64,000 nucleotides of DNA from the NCBI GenBank assembly GCA_949987705.1, contig OX465284.1:67813470-67877469 (forward strand), given 5' to 3'. Of this stretch, positions 43,785 through 53,720 are shown piece after piece. Each line of letters starts with the position of its first letter. The first letter of the stretch is position 1. The DNA comes from Thereva unica. Its lineage: Eukaryota > Arthropoda > Insecta > Diptera > Therevidae. The notes beneath the pieces are model-generated. The model did not search any database. It had not been told where the DNA came from and saw only the letters and a list, made by a program, of their open reading frames with translations. A program made the position numbers and the translations under genes.

Positions 43785-44330
43785 GTTAATAAAATAAAAG
43801 TGCGTTGATCTAATTCCAACTTTTCCGCATTGCCGCACAACCATTGTCTTAAATACCCAAACACAAGCACACACAATACACATGCACTCGTCGCTTCGAT
43901 TTTTTGGTTTTTTTGTTGAAGACTAGACGGAACTCAAGTACACAACTGTCTGTCAGCAAAAACGGTGTACGCTCTGTAGACATGCGCTTATCTGTTTCCA
44001 ACTTTAATATGTATGTGGCCTCCATTTTCTGCTGTTAAGCTGAAAATAGGTATATGCATGCGTACGATACGGACAGCCAATGAGCAATATGCGAAACGTT
44101 TTCGCTAACAGACAATGGCGTGCCTGCGTTTTGTCTCGTTTTATTCACAGATATCCAAAAAATCTAAACAAAGAGTTCATATGTTTGTAGTGTGTGTGTG
44201 CTTGATTCTGAGCACTTGATGTTATGTCGATTACGGCAATGCGAAACAGTTGAAAGTAAACCAACTTTTGCGTTACATGCGGTCTGTTCACGGCACTATA
44301 TCTGGGATCACATTTGAAGGCATGCACTTC
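43785..44330. other. Sequence inserted in the R1-like LINE, with inverted arms
   Basis: Separates two parts of one R1-like reading frame. The words CCAACTTTTCCGCATTGCCG and AAGCACACACA near 43818-43880 occur inverted near 44190-44265, so this is probably another palindromic element. Ends were not resolved. Confidence 0.45.
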
Positions 44331-44640
44331 TTCAATAGCTATTGCCGCACTCATGTGTCTGTCTCCAGCTTTAGCCTTCTTGTTAAACGCTGCTACCCAT
44401 ACTGACACTAGGTAAAACTAGACTGAGTGATCATCAGAAGGCGACTGGTTAGTTTGACCCCACCATTCTAAGAAATGCTGCAGAAATAGCCGAAGCTTTA
44501 TCCGTAATGCCCTCAAAGTATGTTTTAAAAGTAAGCCTCTGGTAGATCATCATTCCCTTTAAGCGGGATGTGAATGAATGATCTGCTCCCATAGCACGCT
44601 TTAATAGGATTAGATAGCTTTGTTCGCGCATAGTTCGGTA
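44331..44640 (-). pseudogene. R1-like LINE RT C-terminal fragment (right part)
   Basis: Minus-strand frames read GMMIYQRLTFKTYFEGITDK with ASAISAAFLRMVG (44560-44450), and SVWVAAFNKKAKAGDR (44400-44350). This is the block after the catalytic core of R1-type LINEs, where LGVxIDxRLxFxxH precedes ADKASxxxxALSRMM. Co-linear with 43017-43244. Confidence 0.74.
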
Positions 44641-44782
44641 TCGTCATTATACGTTGTGATCGACAGGAGAGGTCCCAGCACAAGCATGGTGACCTACCTT
44701 CTTTCCTTTTTAGGAAAGCTTCTTACCAAATAACAGAGCCTCTGTCAGTCAAGGCGTGCATCAAGATGATGAGAAATTGGCA

Positions 44783-45183
44783 TGGCGGTGGTGTGGTGAG
44801 AAAGTGGCAAGTGAAATATTTTAATCATACGAAATCAAAGAAGCGCATAGACGGTGCAGTGATTTGCAAGTGGACTGCCACCACTTAGTTGCCACTAGGC
44901 TAAGCTTACTGCTGGACATTGCACCATGACGTGACAAATGACATGACGGACTAGTAGTACAAAGGGTGACTCCTGAGCTTAGCACTATCACATAAAAAAA
45001 GGCTCCGGCAAGTTTAAGGTAAGGTGCGCAGTGGTGGTGAAAAGTTTGCGTGGCGGTGGCGTGGTAACTAAGTGCCAAGTAAAGGTTCAATCACACGGAC
45101 TCAAGGGAGGCAGCGCGCATCGAGATAGTGTGGCGGTGGTGTGGTGTTTTGTAAGTAGACTGGCACCATTTGGTTGGCACTAG
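44783..45183 (+). repeat. Direct repeat pair around a LINE tail
   Basis: Copy 1 at 44783-44898 and copy 2 at 45051-45183 both begin TGGCGGTGGYGTGGT and end with GGTTGGCACTAG or TAGTTGCCACTAG. Between them is a LINE 3' fragment. Divergence is moderate. Confidence 0.6.
44899..45002 (+). mobile_element. LINE 3' end fragment
   Basis: AAGCTTACTGCTGGACATTGC, GACGGACTAGTAGTACAAAG and CACATAAAAAAAGG at the end; plus orientation copy of the window's LINE 3' end family. Confidence 0.65.
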
Positions 45184-45202
45184 TCTCCGACAAGTGTGAT
45201 TT

Positions 45203-45646
45203 GTGAGTGGCAAATGTCATTTCACCGCCAACTTGGGTTTATATTTTAGGGGAAGCTTACTCACGAGGATGCTGTCTAACATAGGAAGCCCAGGACAAGC
45301 CATCGCCTCTTTATTACGAAGGCGGTTAGTTCTGTCCTATTGTATGTTGACAGCGGCTTTGGACAAAACGGGGAAAAAGAACGAAATAATTTCTGCCTAT
45401 CGACTAAGTTACCTTAGCGCATGCCGTGTATACCGTATTACGTCCGACAAAGCCGCATATGTCATAGCAGAAATGAGCTGCATTGTGGATATTCTGGGGC
45501 GGACAGTAGGAAGCTATAGGACCCGGGATATGCAAGCGAAGCCTAAGGCAGAACGAGGGACTGTAAGTCGCACTGTCTCGACTCTGGTGAGCACCCCCGA
45601 GGGATCCCCTTTTAAGGGGCACGTTGAAGACGCCAGGCCGGAGTAA
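45203..45646 (+). pseudogene. R1-like LINE ORF2 C-terminal fragment, open frame
   Basis: A 147-codon open plus frame. It reads SNIGSPGQAIASLLRRRLVL, ALDKTGKKNEIISAYRLS, CRVYRITSDKAAYVIAEM and RTRDMQAKPKAERG. The order matches the R1 post-RT region (MPNIGGPxxxKRRLL ... ALDKK ... RVxRAYRTxSxxAAxVIAG ... YRTRDEDAKPKAER). Still open across all 147 codons, though RT and endonuclease are missing, so it is a fragment. Confidence 0.8.
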
Positions 45647-45675
45647 TGCCTTTACAGCTGGTACCGTTATGGACC

Positions 45676-45930
45676 CAAACGAGTAAAATAAGGCCTACTC
45701 GTTCTTAACCTGAAACCAACCAATAAAGGGTGCCATTATCATACTCAGTAGATCGGTTCTCATCCGATTTCGCAGGTCAAGCAGCATTGGACGTCGTTAG
45801 TACGCAGTTGGGGACCGCTTGGTAAAACGACCCGCTTTTGAAATGATCTATTAGGAAAACATTTATAACAGTAACAGAGGCGCGCAGAAGTTTAGATTTT
45901 TGTGCCTGCAGCGAGAGTGTGTCATAATAG
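45676..45930 (+). mobile_element. 5S rRNA-derived repeat, copy 1
   Basis: Bases 45731-45831 resemble insect 5S rRNA: CATACTCAGTAGATCGGTTC, CATCCGATTTCGCAGG, then AAGCAGCATTGGACGTCGTT (A-box region) and AGTTGGGGACCGCTTGG (C-box region). Upstream ACGAGTAAAATAAGG and downstream AACAGTAACAGAGGCGCGC are shared with copies 2 and 3. Mutations in the stem regions argue against a functional 5S gene. This may be a 5S-headed SINE or a composite element. Confidence 0.75.
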
Positions 45931-47653
45931 CACCGGGCTCATTGGTTCACTATGCGTGGTCGCATAGCAATTTAAGGATTTTTCCCGAGAGAGATCCAGA
46001 CTAGAAACTATGGGGGCAAAACCACCAAATCTTAGGTTTTTTATTGTGGCATCAAAATGATACACTAAACCGCAAATTTTATCTCCAGTCACACCGGAGG
46101 AAGCGGTACACCTAACTCTTGGAGCAAGGAATTTTTGACAGGACGACCTATACATGGTTTGACTTTAATAAGTTACCACACTTCTCATATAAAACGCCAC
46201 ATTTCCCATCTAAAGTTTTCGAAATAAACAGGGCATTGCGAAGTTTTCGTTATACGATTTCGCTTAAAATGGTTTCAGTATAATCCCGAAGTAGTTTGAT
46301 TTCAAGATGCAGCGATACCAAATATTGACCAGAGTCCTCAGCACTTCCGTCGGCGATGTGCAAAAACATCAGCGATGGAAAAGATGTCACTCTTTGAATA
46401 GTCCTTGTAACGATTCAGCGTTCTTATTAAATCCCACCTTCAGCATTATAGCAAGTATTCTGCCAATGACTGGTGTTAAGTCTATTTCTGCATTTACTAT
46501 GTTCCATACTTTACGCACTAATTAAAATGTTGTGCGGAAACTTTATCTCATGCAGGTTTTGAAAATGGGAAGCACGAGGAAATGTGCCGCGAAAGCAGTT
46601 CAAAATGCAACTTAGCAATTTTGCCATTTTTCTCCGAGTCACGAATTAAACATATCGACACATTGACTTTGGAAACAACACCTTCATTGGCAATTTGTAG
46701 ACGTTTTAGACTCTCTTGCCGCCTATAATCGATCCAAAATTAATGCATACTAGTTTTTTTTGTTTTCCTTTATGTTTTAATATGCGAAAGAAAGGTGTTA
46801 ACCCATGTCAATTTTAATCAGGGTAAAATGGTTCGTCTGTTTGGAATTTCTTGTAGTAGAAACCTTTCGGCCATATTTAAAGAAAAATTGGCAAAACTAC
46901 TTTTTAATTTATGAACGAATTTGAATATTCCCAAAAACGTAGACACACACTTTTGGTAGCAGTTTCTCGCAAATTTGATATTTTTAATTAAAACTTAAAC
47001 TTCATGACCTCAAAACTATTGAGGGGTTTTTGGATAAAGAGATTTTTGCTTTGTTTCAAAATTAAATATTTTTCAAGCCAAAAGTAGTTTCCGAAAAACA
47101 AATTAAAATATAATAAATAAGAAACAAATTGAAATGATAAGAATGGGGTGTCAAAAATATTGTTGTTATCGATTTCAATAGAATTTAAATAAATTGATGA
47201 AGTACAAGCAAAACTATGGATAGCCATCATAAAATATGGAAATTTTTGTCTAAATTTTGCACGATTAAAGCCCGATTTACATCCCAAAGTCAAAGTGGAA
47301 GTGCGATAAAAGAACTTCAAAGTGCAAAGTATCGGGGAATATTTGTTATTATTAAACGTCATCCGCCACTGTAGACTGCTGTCAAAGTTTCAGCTGTATT
47401 CATCAAGTGGCTTCATTTCCGTAAGCGGTTGAAGCAACTAGCTTTTGCTTACTTAGAAAAATGGAAAAAATAGTGTCGTGCAGTGATTAAAAACTTGTAT
47501 TTAAAAAGCCTAACATCGAAAGAGATCACGGCCGAGCTGGAAGAAGTTCACGACGCATTTGCTTCCGTGCTTGTGTAATGGAGTTTAAACACGGCCATAG
47601 ATCCAAAAATGATTAACATCGTTGAAGAGACCCAGCGCCAGCTGTATCCGTTA
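45931..47653. other. 5' region of Lim1, nothing recognised
   Basis: Non-coding, AT-rich; open frames at 45922-46155 and 46307-46525 show no domain. Repeat modules may be present but I could not define them. Confidence 0.3.
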
Positions 47654-48433
47654 TAGTCCATTCAAAACGCGCGTTATGGTGTTCCAAAATAACACCGTTA
47701 AGAAAATCGAGCCCTAAACGTTTTTGGGGTCGCTGATCACGAAAATCGAGGTCCCGCGGTCCTAAAATTAGGGCGTCACCCCTAAAAATGCAAAAAACAC
47801 CCCTTTTAAGGGGGTTTTCGCGATTATTTCAGTAATAATGAAAACTAATGCGATGAAATGCACTTTTTTTTAATATTTATTTGCGAAGGTGGTTGATTTG
47901 TACTGGGGGCTGGCCGGGATTCGAACCCGGGACCTCTGGGAAAGCAGTCAGGCGCCTTACCTCTAGACCACCGAGGCCCTCTAGGAACACCCCCCCCCCC
48001 CTAGTTTTCAATGAACTATATTGTAGGGGTAGTTTTAACCCTTTAAGGGTTGAAAATAATTTATTTTTGCCTGACAGTACGCCCACAATCGAATTTGAAG
48101 CATAAACTTGAAAAAAAAAAATGTACACAATTTTTGTCATTTTTCACCAATTTAGGGGTACTTTCAACCCTTTAGGAGTACCCCTCACCATTAAGTTCGC
48201 CTTAATTTAGTATCAACCACCTTCGCAAATAAATATTAAAAAAATGCATTTCATCGTATTAGTTTTCATTATTACTGAAATAATCGCGAAAACCCCCTAA
48301 AAAGGGGTGTTTTTTGCATGTTTTAGGACCGCGGGACCTCGGTTTCGTGATCAGCGACCCCAAACACGTTTAGGTTTCGATTTTCTTAACGGTGTTATTT
48401 TGGAACACCATAACGCGCGTTTTGAATGGACTA
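47654..48433. mobile_element. Long foldback element with PIF/Harbinger-like target site, 780 bp
   Basis: Inverted arms of about 240 bp start TAGTCCATTCAAAACGCGCG and remain nearly identical as far as GGTGGTTGAT. TTA flanks both ends (47651-47653, 48434-48436). The 3-bp TTA duplication suits PIF/Harbinger-type insertion. Arms contain CCCCTTTTAAGGGG-like phrases that are themselves palindromic. A tRNA-derived SINE has inserted just inside the left arm. Non-coding. Confidence 0.83.
47906..47979 (-). mobile_element. tRNA-derived SINE head, copy 3
   Basis: Minus-strand tRNA-like segment with A box TGGTCTAGAGG and a perfect T-arm CCGGGTTCGAATCCCGG. This is the best preserved of the three heads. 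The C-rich run at 47990-48001 borders it. It lacks the GGAATGTAAAGAGGG body seen in copies 1 and 2, so it is head-only or truncated. Confidence 0.72.
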
Positions 48434-49589
48434 TTATTTAGGGTGAAGCGAGGTTGTTTTGCGGCGCCCTTTAGTTGAGGCTTTCACATCACATTCCGGA
48501 GCAGACTCCCTCGAGTTAGTACTTCAGTTAGTAACCTCGCGATTTCCGCTCGGAACGGAAACGCCAGTTTTGCTGGGGCAGCTTTGGTCAGTATCCTGAG
48601 CTGTACCCAACCAATCTTGTGGCCACCTCGGCTCCTCGATAGACCTTTGGTCCACACAGAACATCTCTGTGAATGGTGGGCGATGCACTTTGTGGAGTAC
48701 TCTATATTCCGGGAAGTAACTGACTACAACATTACAGCCGGCGGCGGCTTGTTCTCGTTTACAGCGGCGAGGCTTGCTCCTGCCAGAGCTTAAGGCGGCC
48801 ATCACAGAGAACGCGGGAGGCACAGATCGCCTGCCTTTAAAAGAGAACGGAGCCTTGATCCTTTCCACCGGGTTATTGAAGAGTATCTAACCTTCTACTT
48901 ATTAAGAAAATCGGTATCCCTCTCTCCGTTTTCGGACTGCGCCACCCCGTCTTCTCAAAGCTGTCGCTTTTTTGGGTGACCTCTCCGATAGAGCAGAAGG
49001 TGTCTACACTTCCGCAATCTTGCCTCTTAGAACATTTTCTGTCCATGAAGGAGTGATCAGGCAGCCCTCCTTGAAGAGCGATCCCGAACCTTCACTGGGT
49101 CCATATTCTGCATCCTGTTGCCTAGGTGCAGAAATATCCAACTGGCCTACTAGGTGGTCCTGTTGGGGCCATGGAAGCCTCTCTAGATCCGCCGTGTTCA
49201 GTCAGCAGCTTGATGGCCTGCCCTAACCTGTCCATGGACTAGTGCTGGGTACCTCCACCATCGGTCTTGGAGTCAGCGCTCCCTACTTGTTTCGTGTTCG
49301 AGTCATATTGTCGAGCACATACACTTGGATGGCTACAAAATGCACAAGTGTACCTACTCCCTCGCCTGTTGACCCCGGTGCGCAAGCCCGTGACCTCAAA
49401 AAGCGCCATCAATGTTTCATTTTGCGCTCGAAGTTGTTTGTTATGTGGATTAACCTAAAGGGGAAGATCGCCCCCAGACTGATTCTCAAGGATCTTTTTA
49501 AGAGACGGCCACAACTGCAGGGATCCTTGAGTTACTCGCAGATCCCACAGTCTGAAACGGCGCCGACCAGCTGTTCCATGAGCAACCTT
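48434..49589. other. 5' region of Lim1, unidentified
   Basis: Less AT-rich non-coding sequence; the open frames seen on both strands (about 70-135 codons) have no recognised domain. Possibly an old transposon. Confidence 0.3.
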
Positions 49590-49970
49590 AGGTGTAACCC
49601 TTTATACTACCAGTCCGTCATGTCGTTCAGTTCATGGTGCAATGTCTAGTAGTAAGCTTGGTTTGAAGAATAGAGGAGAATAGGAAAGCTTAGAGGGGGT
49701 CTGGAGGGTGTAGAAAGTTTGCGCAGAGGTTTAACCAAAGGTGAGGCAGAGGCATATTTTTTAAGTACCATGGGGGGATTTTGTCGGGGCCAGTGGATTT
49801 ATTGACGTCGAGTTCTTTGAGACGCCTAAACACCTCGCGAGTCCTGAAGTGAGCTCCGTCCCTTGAGTGGGTGGTATTCTTATTACTGCAGTAATGCTCA
49901 CAGTTTGGAATTCGCACCATACGTGGACCATTTGGCGAGGTTCAAGATCCGGTGACTGCTGCTGTACCAA
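49590..49970 (-). pseudogene. Internally deleted LINE: RT start joined to 3' end
   Basis: Minus-strand frame TREVFRRLKELDVNKSTGPD with KIPPWYLKN (RT block 0, 49850-49760) runs directly into LCANFLHPPDPL and the family 3' end ACTACTAGACATTGCACCATGAAC near 49640. The catalytic region is deleted. Same family as 17958-18480. Confidence 0.74.
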
Positions 49971-50528
49971 GGCTCAAGGAGCCTTTCGCGGAGCAGCGAA
50001 GTGGGGAAATAGCAAAGTCCTGCCTAAGACCAAAAACACTGCGTCCAGATCCCTTGGTACTTCGATCCTTTATTTGACAAGCTAAAACTAGAGATAGAGA
50101 TTTATCGGCCGATCTCGATGGCGGTTCCCACCGTCCGCATCGGGATGTCTGTGTCGTTCACGTTTACTTCAGACAGGCTGTCCGTGTTCCCTTTCTGTGA
50201 TAGCAGGGGCCGAACGATACCTTGCAGCAATATAGGGTAGTTAACCGTCGGGGACGCAACCCTGTTAGCTACCCAATTCACTAGCTATACAAGTGCCCAT
50301 AGGTATGTCAGAAGTTGGACAAATGTCTACCGAAAAGCTCGTACTACCGTTTCAGTCGAAGTACGATTTCCAGCACAGAGACCAGAATTTAAAGCAATAA
50401 TCATGGGGCATTGGCGCATAGGGGACCACGTTGCCAAGCTGGGTATCGCGTCTGTGCGAGCGAGATAAACTAGCCAAAGCCAGGCAGCGAGCACTAACCT
50501 ATCATAGTTATTGCTCCACCGAAACCAA
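49971..50528. other. 5' region of Lim1, unidentified
   Basis: No domain recognised. Probably LINE debris because the flank right of the next element (52030) is again LINE. Confidence 0.3.
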
Positions 50529-50822
50529 GGCTGAGTTCTAAAATGCAACGTGACTGTTTTTATGCAATGTTTAAAGTTCTAAAACGTCAAAGATTACTGT
50601 AGTGACAATGCATAGAGTTCTATAACGCAATTTAAATTTTTATGCATTGCAAATTTAAGCAAACTGTGCAACATAATTTAATGTGATGCGTGATTTTGAC
50701 ACGTTAACTTCCAGTTTGGCTTTTAAAATTAAGAAAATGGTTTAAGAAACGTAAGTATTAAGTAAAACCTTTTAAAATTTTATTTTTTTGCAATTCTTTA
50801 CTCTAATTACCAATTATTCCAT

Positions 50823-51421
50823 AATTTCAGAGGAAATAATCATATATGGACACATGAGATGAAAAAACTTTTAATCACAGTTCGCATCTCATTTGAGAAA
50901 GAGTTCCATTCTGGAAAAAAGAAGAAAAGTGTTATATGGAACGAAATAATGAGGAAAATGAAAGAAGTGGATCCAGAATTTCCTTTTACGGTTGAGGATT
51001 TAATAAGGAAATTCACCAATCTTATGGTTACCTTTAAAAGAATAAAAAAAAGGAATCCTCTACAGGCAGCGGATCGACGTCTTGGGAGTATTTTGATGAA
51101 TTTGATCGAGTATATGGGACAAAGGACCACATAGTTCCCCCTTTGGAAAATATAGATTCATCATTTATTGTTGAAAATTGTGACAATAGTGGTTTATCAA
51201 CATCAGAAGAGATTGGTTCCGATTTTCATGAGCCACCAAAAAATAAAAATAAAGTTAATGAAGTTTTGGATTTCTTGAAGCAAGAAGCAAAAGAAGCCAA
51301 AGAAGCTTGGAGAGAACTTGTTAATATAGAAAAAGAAAAAATGCAAGTGGAACGCGAAAAAATACAAGAGTTAAAAGAACTTAAGGAGTTGTTAAGTCCT
51401 TTAATTAATCGCAGAAATTGA
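50823..51421 (+). pseudogene. Myb/SANT-like (trihelix) transposon protein, one frameshift
   Basis: DNA-binding accessory protein of the PIF/Harbinger type. After an AG acceptor-like site near 50830 the frame has HIWTHEMKKLLITVRISFEK, then KKSVIWNEIMRKMKEVD and TVEDLIRKFTNLMVTFKRIK, the three-helix SANT pattern. Near 51080 the frame must shift to continue as TSWEYFDEFDRVYGTKDHI, which is the expected sequence of this family. The rest is acidic and ends in a Lys/Glu-rich coiled-coil segment with EAKEAKEAWRELVNIEKEKM before a stop at 51421. The shift indicates a dead gene unless it is a sequencing error. Confidence 0.76.
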
Positions 51422-51552
51422 TACCTTATACGCATTTTTTTATTTAGTTTATTGATATGAATTTGTTAATGTTTTTGTTATTTTTTTATAATTTTTTTTA
51501 TGGCAAATAAAACGAAAACTATTGAATTTAATTTCATTGAATGAATCGATGA

Positions 51553-51822
51553 TTAATAAAAATTGCGCCCAATTCTTATGCTGAAAATAGCATGGTCAGG
51601 CGTTCTCTCTTTCAATTCATCTTGATAATTGCTGATAGTGGTCCATACATCATTACATTTTGGTATATTTCTTTTTTCATTAAACAGTGAACAAATAACA
51701 GCTCTTCGCTTGAATTTCCTTTTTTTAAGTTTTAATAGCTGCTTGCCAATTTTTGAATCATTGTAATTTGTCACGTTATCCAAAAAATTGTTTAAAATAA
51801 TGTTTTCTGCAATCAATTCCAT
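51553..51822 (-). pseudogene. Opposite-strand open frame inside the Harbinger-like element
   Basis: 89 codons reading MELIAENIILNNFLDN with KRRAVICSLFNEKRN in the middle. In complete elements the nuclease is often on the opposite strand to the Myb-like gene, so this could be its N-terminal remnant, but no catalytic motif is present and I cannot confirm it. Confidence 0.35.
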
Positions 51823-52029
51823 CTTGCACAGCTAAGAAACAATTTGCGTTCGGAAACATCAAAAAATTACAATGCATTAATCATGCAAAGCATTAAAACA
51901 GTCACACTTGCTTGGCATTGTGACTGCATAAACTCAATCAACATACAAAGCAACTTGACGTTTTAGAACTCAGCCCAACTCTCTCTGCCTCCTTAGTGTC
52001 GCAACAATCAGCTCACACCCCCTCTAGAC

Positions 52030-52140
52030 CATTTTTTCGGGAACGACACACAGACAAGGGGTTCGTTTATAAACAGAACCACCCAACTGTGGAACAATCT
52101 TTCACAGTTTTTATTCCCGAGCTCAGAACTACCACATAAA
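52030..52140 (+). pseudogene. LINE ORF2 C-terminus and 3' end
   Basis: Plus-strand RGSFINRTTQLWNNLSQFLF (SFxxRTxxLWNxLP motif) followed after a short stretch by CCACATAAAAAAATG. Same family as 17958-18480. The Harbinger-like element ends 54 bases upstream. Confidence 0.75.
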
Positions 52141-52599
52141 AAAATGAAGGTCAATAACTTTTACTACTCCCATCACCTAATGAAATCTGTTAAATTTAAT
52201 AAAACAGTCTGCAGACTTGCACTAATATGGCTACCAAACTAATATGCAAATTCCCTCTGTAAATGTGGTTATAGAACAGCCATACAAATCTTTCATCAAC
52301 ACTTCCAACAAACAGCATCAGGCATTGGCGTTGATCCGATTACAAACTCAGTATAAGACATCCCTCTTGGCATAAGATCTCTATATGCGTTATACACACT
52401 CCCCTTGAAAGCATTAGATTACCAAATAGCTTAAGCTCAAAATAATAATTGTTAAAATCTACAAAACACTCAAAAAGTATTTTTAGAAATTCAACGAACA
52501 AACCGAATCCATCATCCAGAAAAGTACACCTTGACAAATCTCACCTCGCTATTGAAGTCCCCATCACAGAAGCGACATTAAAATGTGACAAGTGACGGC
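52141..52599. other. 5' region of Lim1, nothing recognised
   Basis: Non-coding, AT-rich. Confidence 0.3.
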
Positions 52600-52960
52600 A
52601 GGGCTTTGTCGTCGCGCGACAAGAAATGTCAGAACTACTGCGAAGGCGACACTCTCGTTTTATTGAACGTTTCGCATAAAGTGCTCTTTCATCATCACTC
52701 CACGGCTGGTCCGCCCGCACTTAGTACTCATTTCGAAGGACTTCCAAATTGAAACTTCCATAAAAATTCCTCTCAACCCCAAACCGCAAATCTCCTTTGT
52801 CTTGCATTACTGAAAATTGAGAGAAAAATAATTCTCATTCGGCCATAAAACACCCGCGATTTTAATTACCCCGCGTAAAGGTTTATTGGATGTGATTGCG
52901 CCTGCATTAACATGTTCGCACAAAGGCGGGCGGGAGATTCAATCTCGGCCAACCCGAAAA
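52600..52960. promoter_or_regulatory. Candidate upstream regulatory block 1
   Basis: No transposon signature. It contains GGCCATAAAACACC near 52841, GATTTTAATTACCCC near 52859 and GTTTATTGGATGTGATTGC, words similar to Hox/Pbx-type binding sites. Possibly part of the Lim1 control region. Weak evidence. Confidence 0.22.
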
Positions 52961-53399
52961 CCACAACCCTTAAAAGTGCAGGCCTCCATGTAATCGCAGC
53001 CAAAGGATTCCTGGGTGACACACTTTCAAAGGGTCGCTGTGGAACTACCGCTTCTACCTGGGGCCCGGCAGCTGAAGACGATCACAATACAAAAGACACA
53101 AAGGAACTCAATTTAGCCAACCTCAAATCTGTCAACGTGCTCTTCTTTATTGCCCACAGGTCACTAAAGTGTGCTACCGAATGCCTCAAAAGGAAGCCGT
53201 AGGCACTCAACGGACATGCATTTACGGCCGTCATTTGCAGGGGCAGCACCGAACGGCACAAAAGTGCATCCATCGCCAGGTATGTGACACAAATAACAGT
53301 GGGTCTACTATACCTGGCTAGAGTGGCCCGCCGCACCTGAGAGGGCACACTGGAATTGAGTCATAATGGGACTCCTTCGCGTCGTCGTCGCTGGCAGCC

Positions 53400-53720
53400 A
53401 GTTTTGGGTGAACTACATATTCGGCCGGAGCGCGTCGGGTCATTAGGACGGGATTCTTTGAATTGACTCTAGCGCCGATTAATCTCGGACGGATTACAAG
53501 CAGCTAACAATTACGGAAGAGTTGTAATTAATAACACGATGACAATCTATAACAAATTGCTCTCCGTGGCCGAATTCCTTTTGATGATGCCCTCCCTCTT
53601 CGAGAGAGCGCGTATGCACCCCGCGGCTTTTGTCTTAATTTTTCATATTTTTTACGGCAGACGTTGGAGCGGCCTCTGCCTAATTAATTACACCATTCAT
53701 AGGGTTTGATCACCCATAAT
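53400..53720. promoter_or_regulatory. Candidate upstream regulatory block 2
   Basis: Contains GCCGATTAATCTCGG near 53472, GTTGTAATTAATAAC near 53522 and CCTAATTAATTACACC near 53679, three TAATTA- or ATTAAT-containing sites in about 210 bases of otherwise moderate GC. A homeodomain-responsive element is plausible. Confidence 0.25.

Larger units (their letters stand above)
50529..51975. mobile_element. PIF/Harbinger-like DNA transposon, 1447 bp
   Basis: Ends GGCTGAGTTCTAAAA and TTTTAGAACTCAGCC form inverted repeats, and CAA flanks both sides (50526-50528, 51976-51978) as a 3-bp duplication. A second GTTCTAAAACGTCAA unit lies near 50575, so the termini hold subterminal repeats. It carries a Myb/SANT-like gene, the usual partner of the Harbinger nuclease, but the nuclease itself is not recognisable. 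Non-autonomous derivative. Confidence 0.8.

Noticed and set aside
45731..45831. Functional 5S rRNA gene
   Set aside because: Mutated in stems and embedded in a repeat with two other copies; treated as a 5S-derived mobile repeat.
46307..46525. Open frames at 45922-46525 as transposase
   Set aside because: No convincing motif on either strand; left unassigned.
47906..47979. True tRNA gene
   Set aside because: T-arm and boxes are good, but the acceptor strands pair only partly, the anticodon arm is irregular, and the same head occurs in SINE copies.
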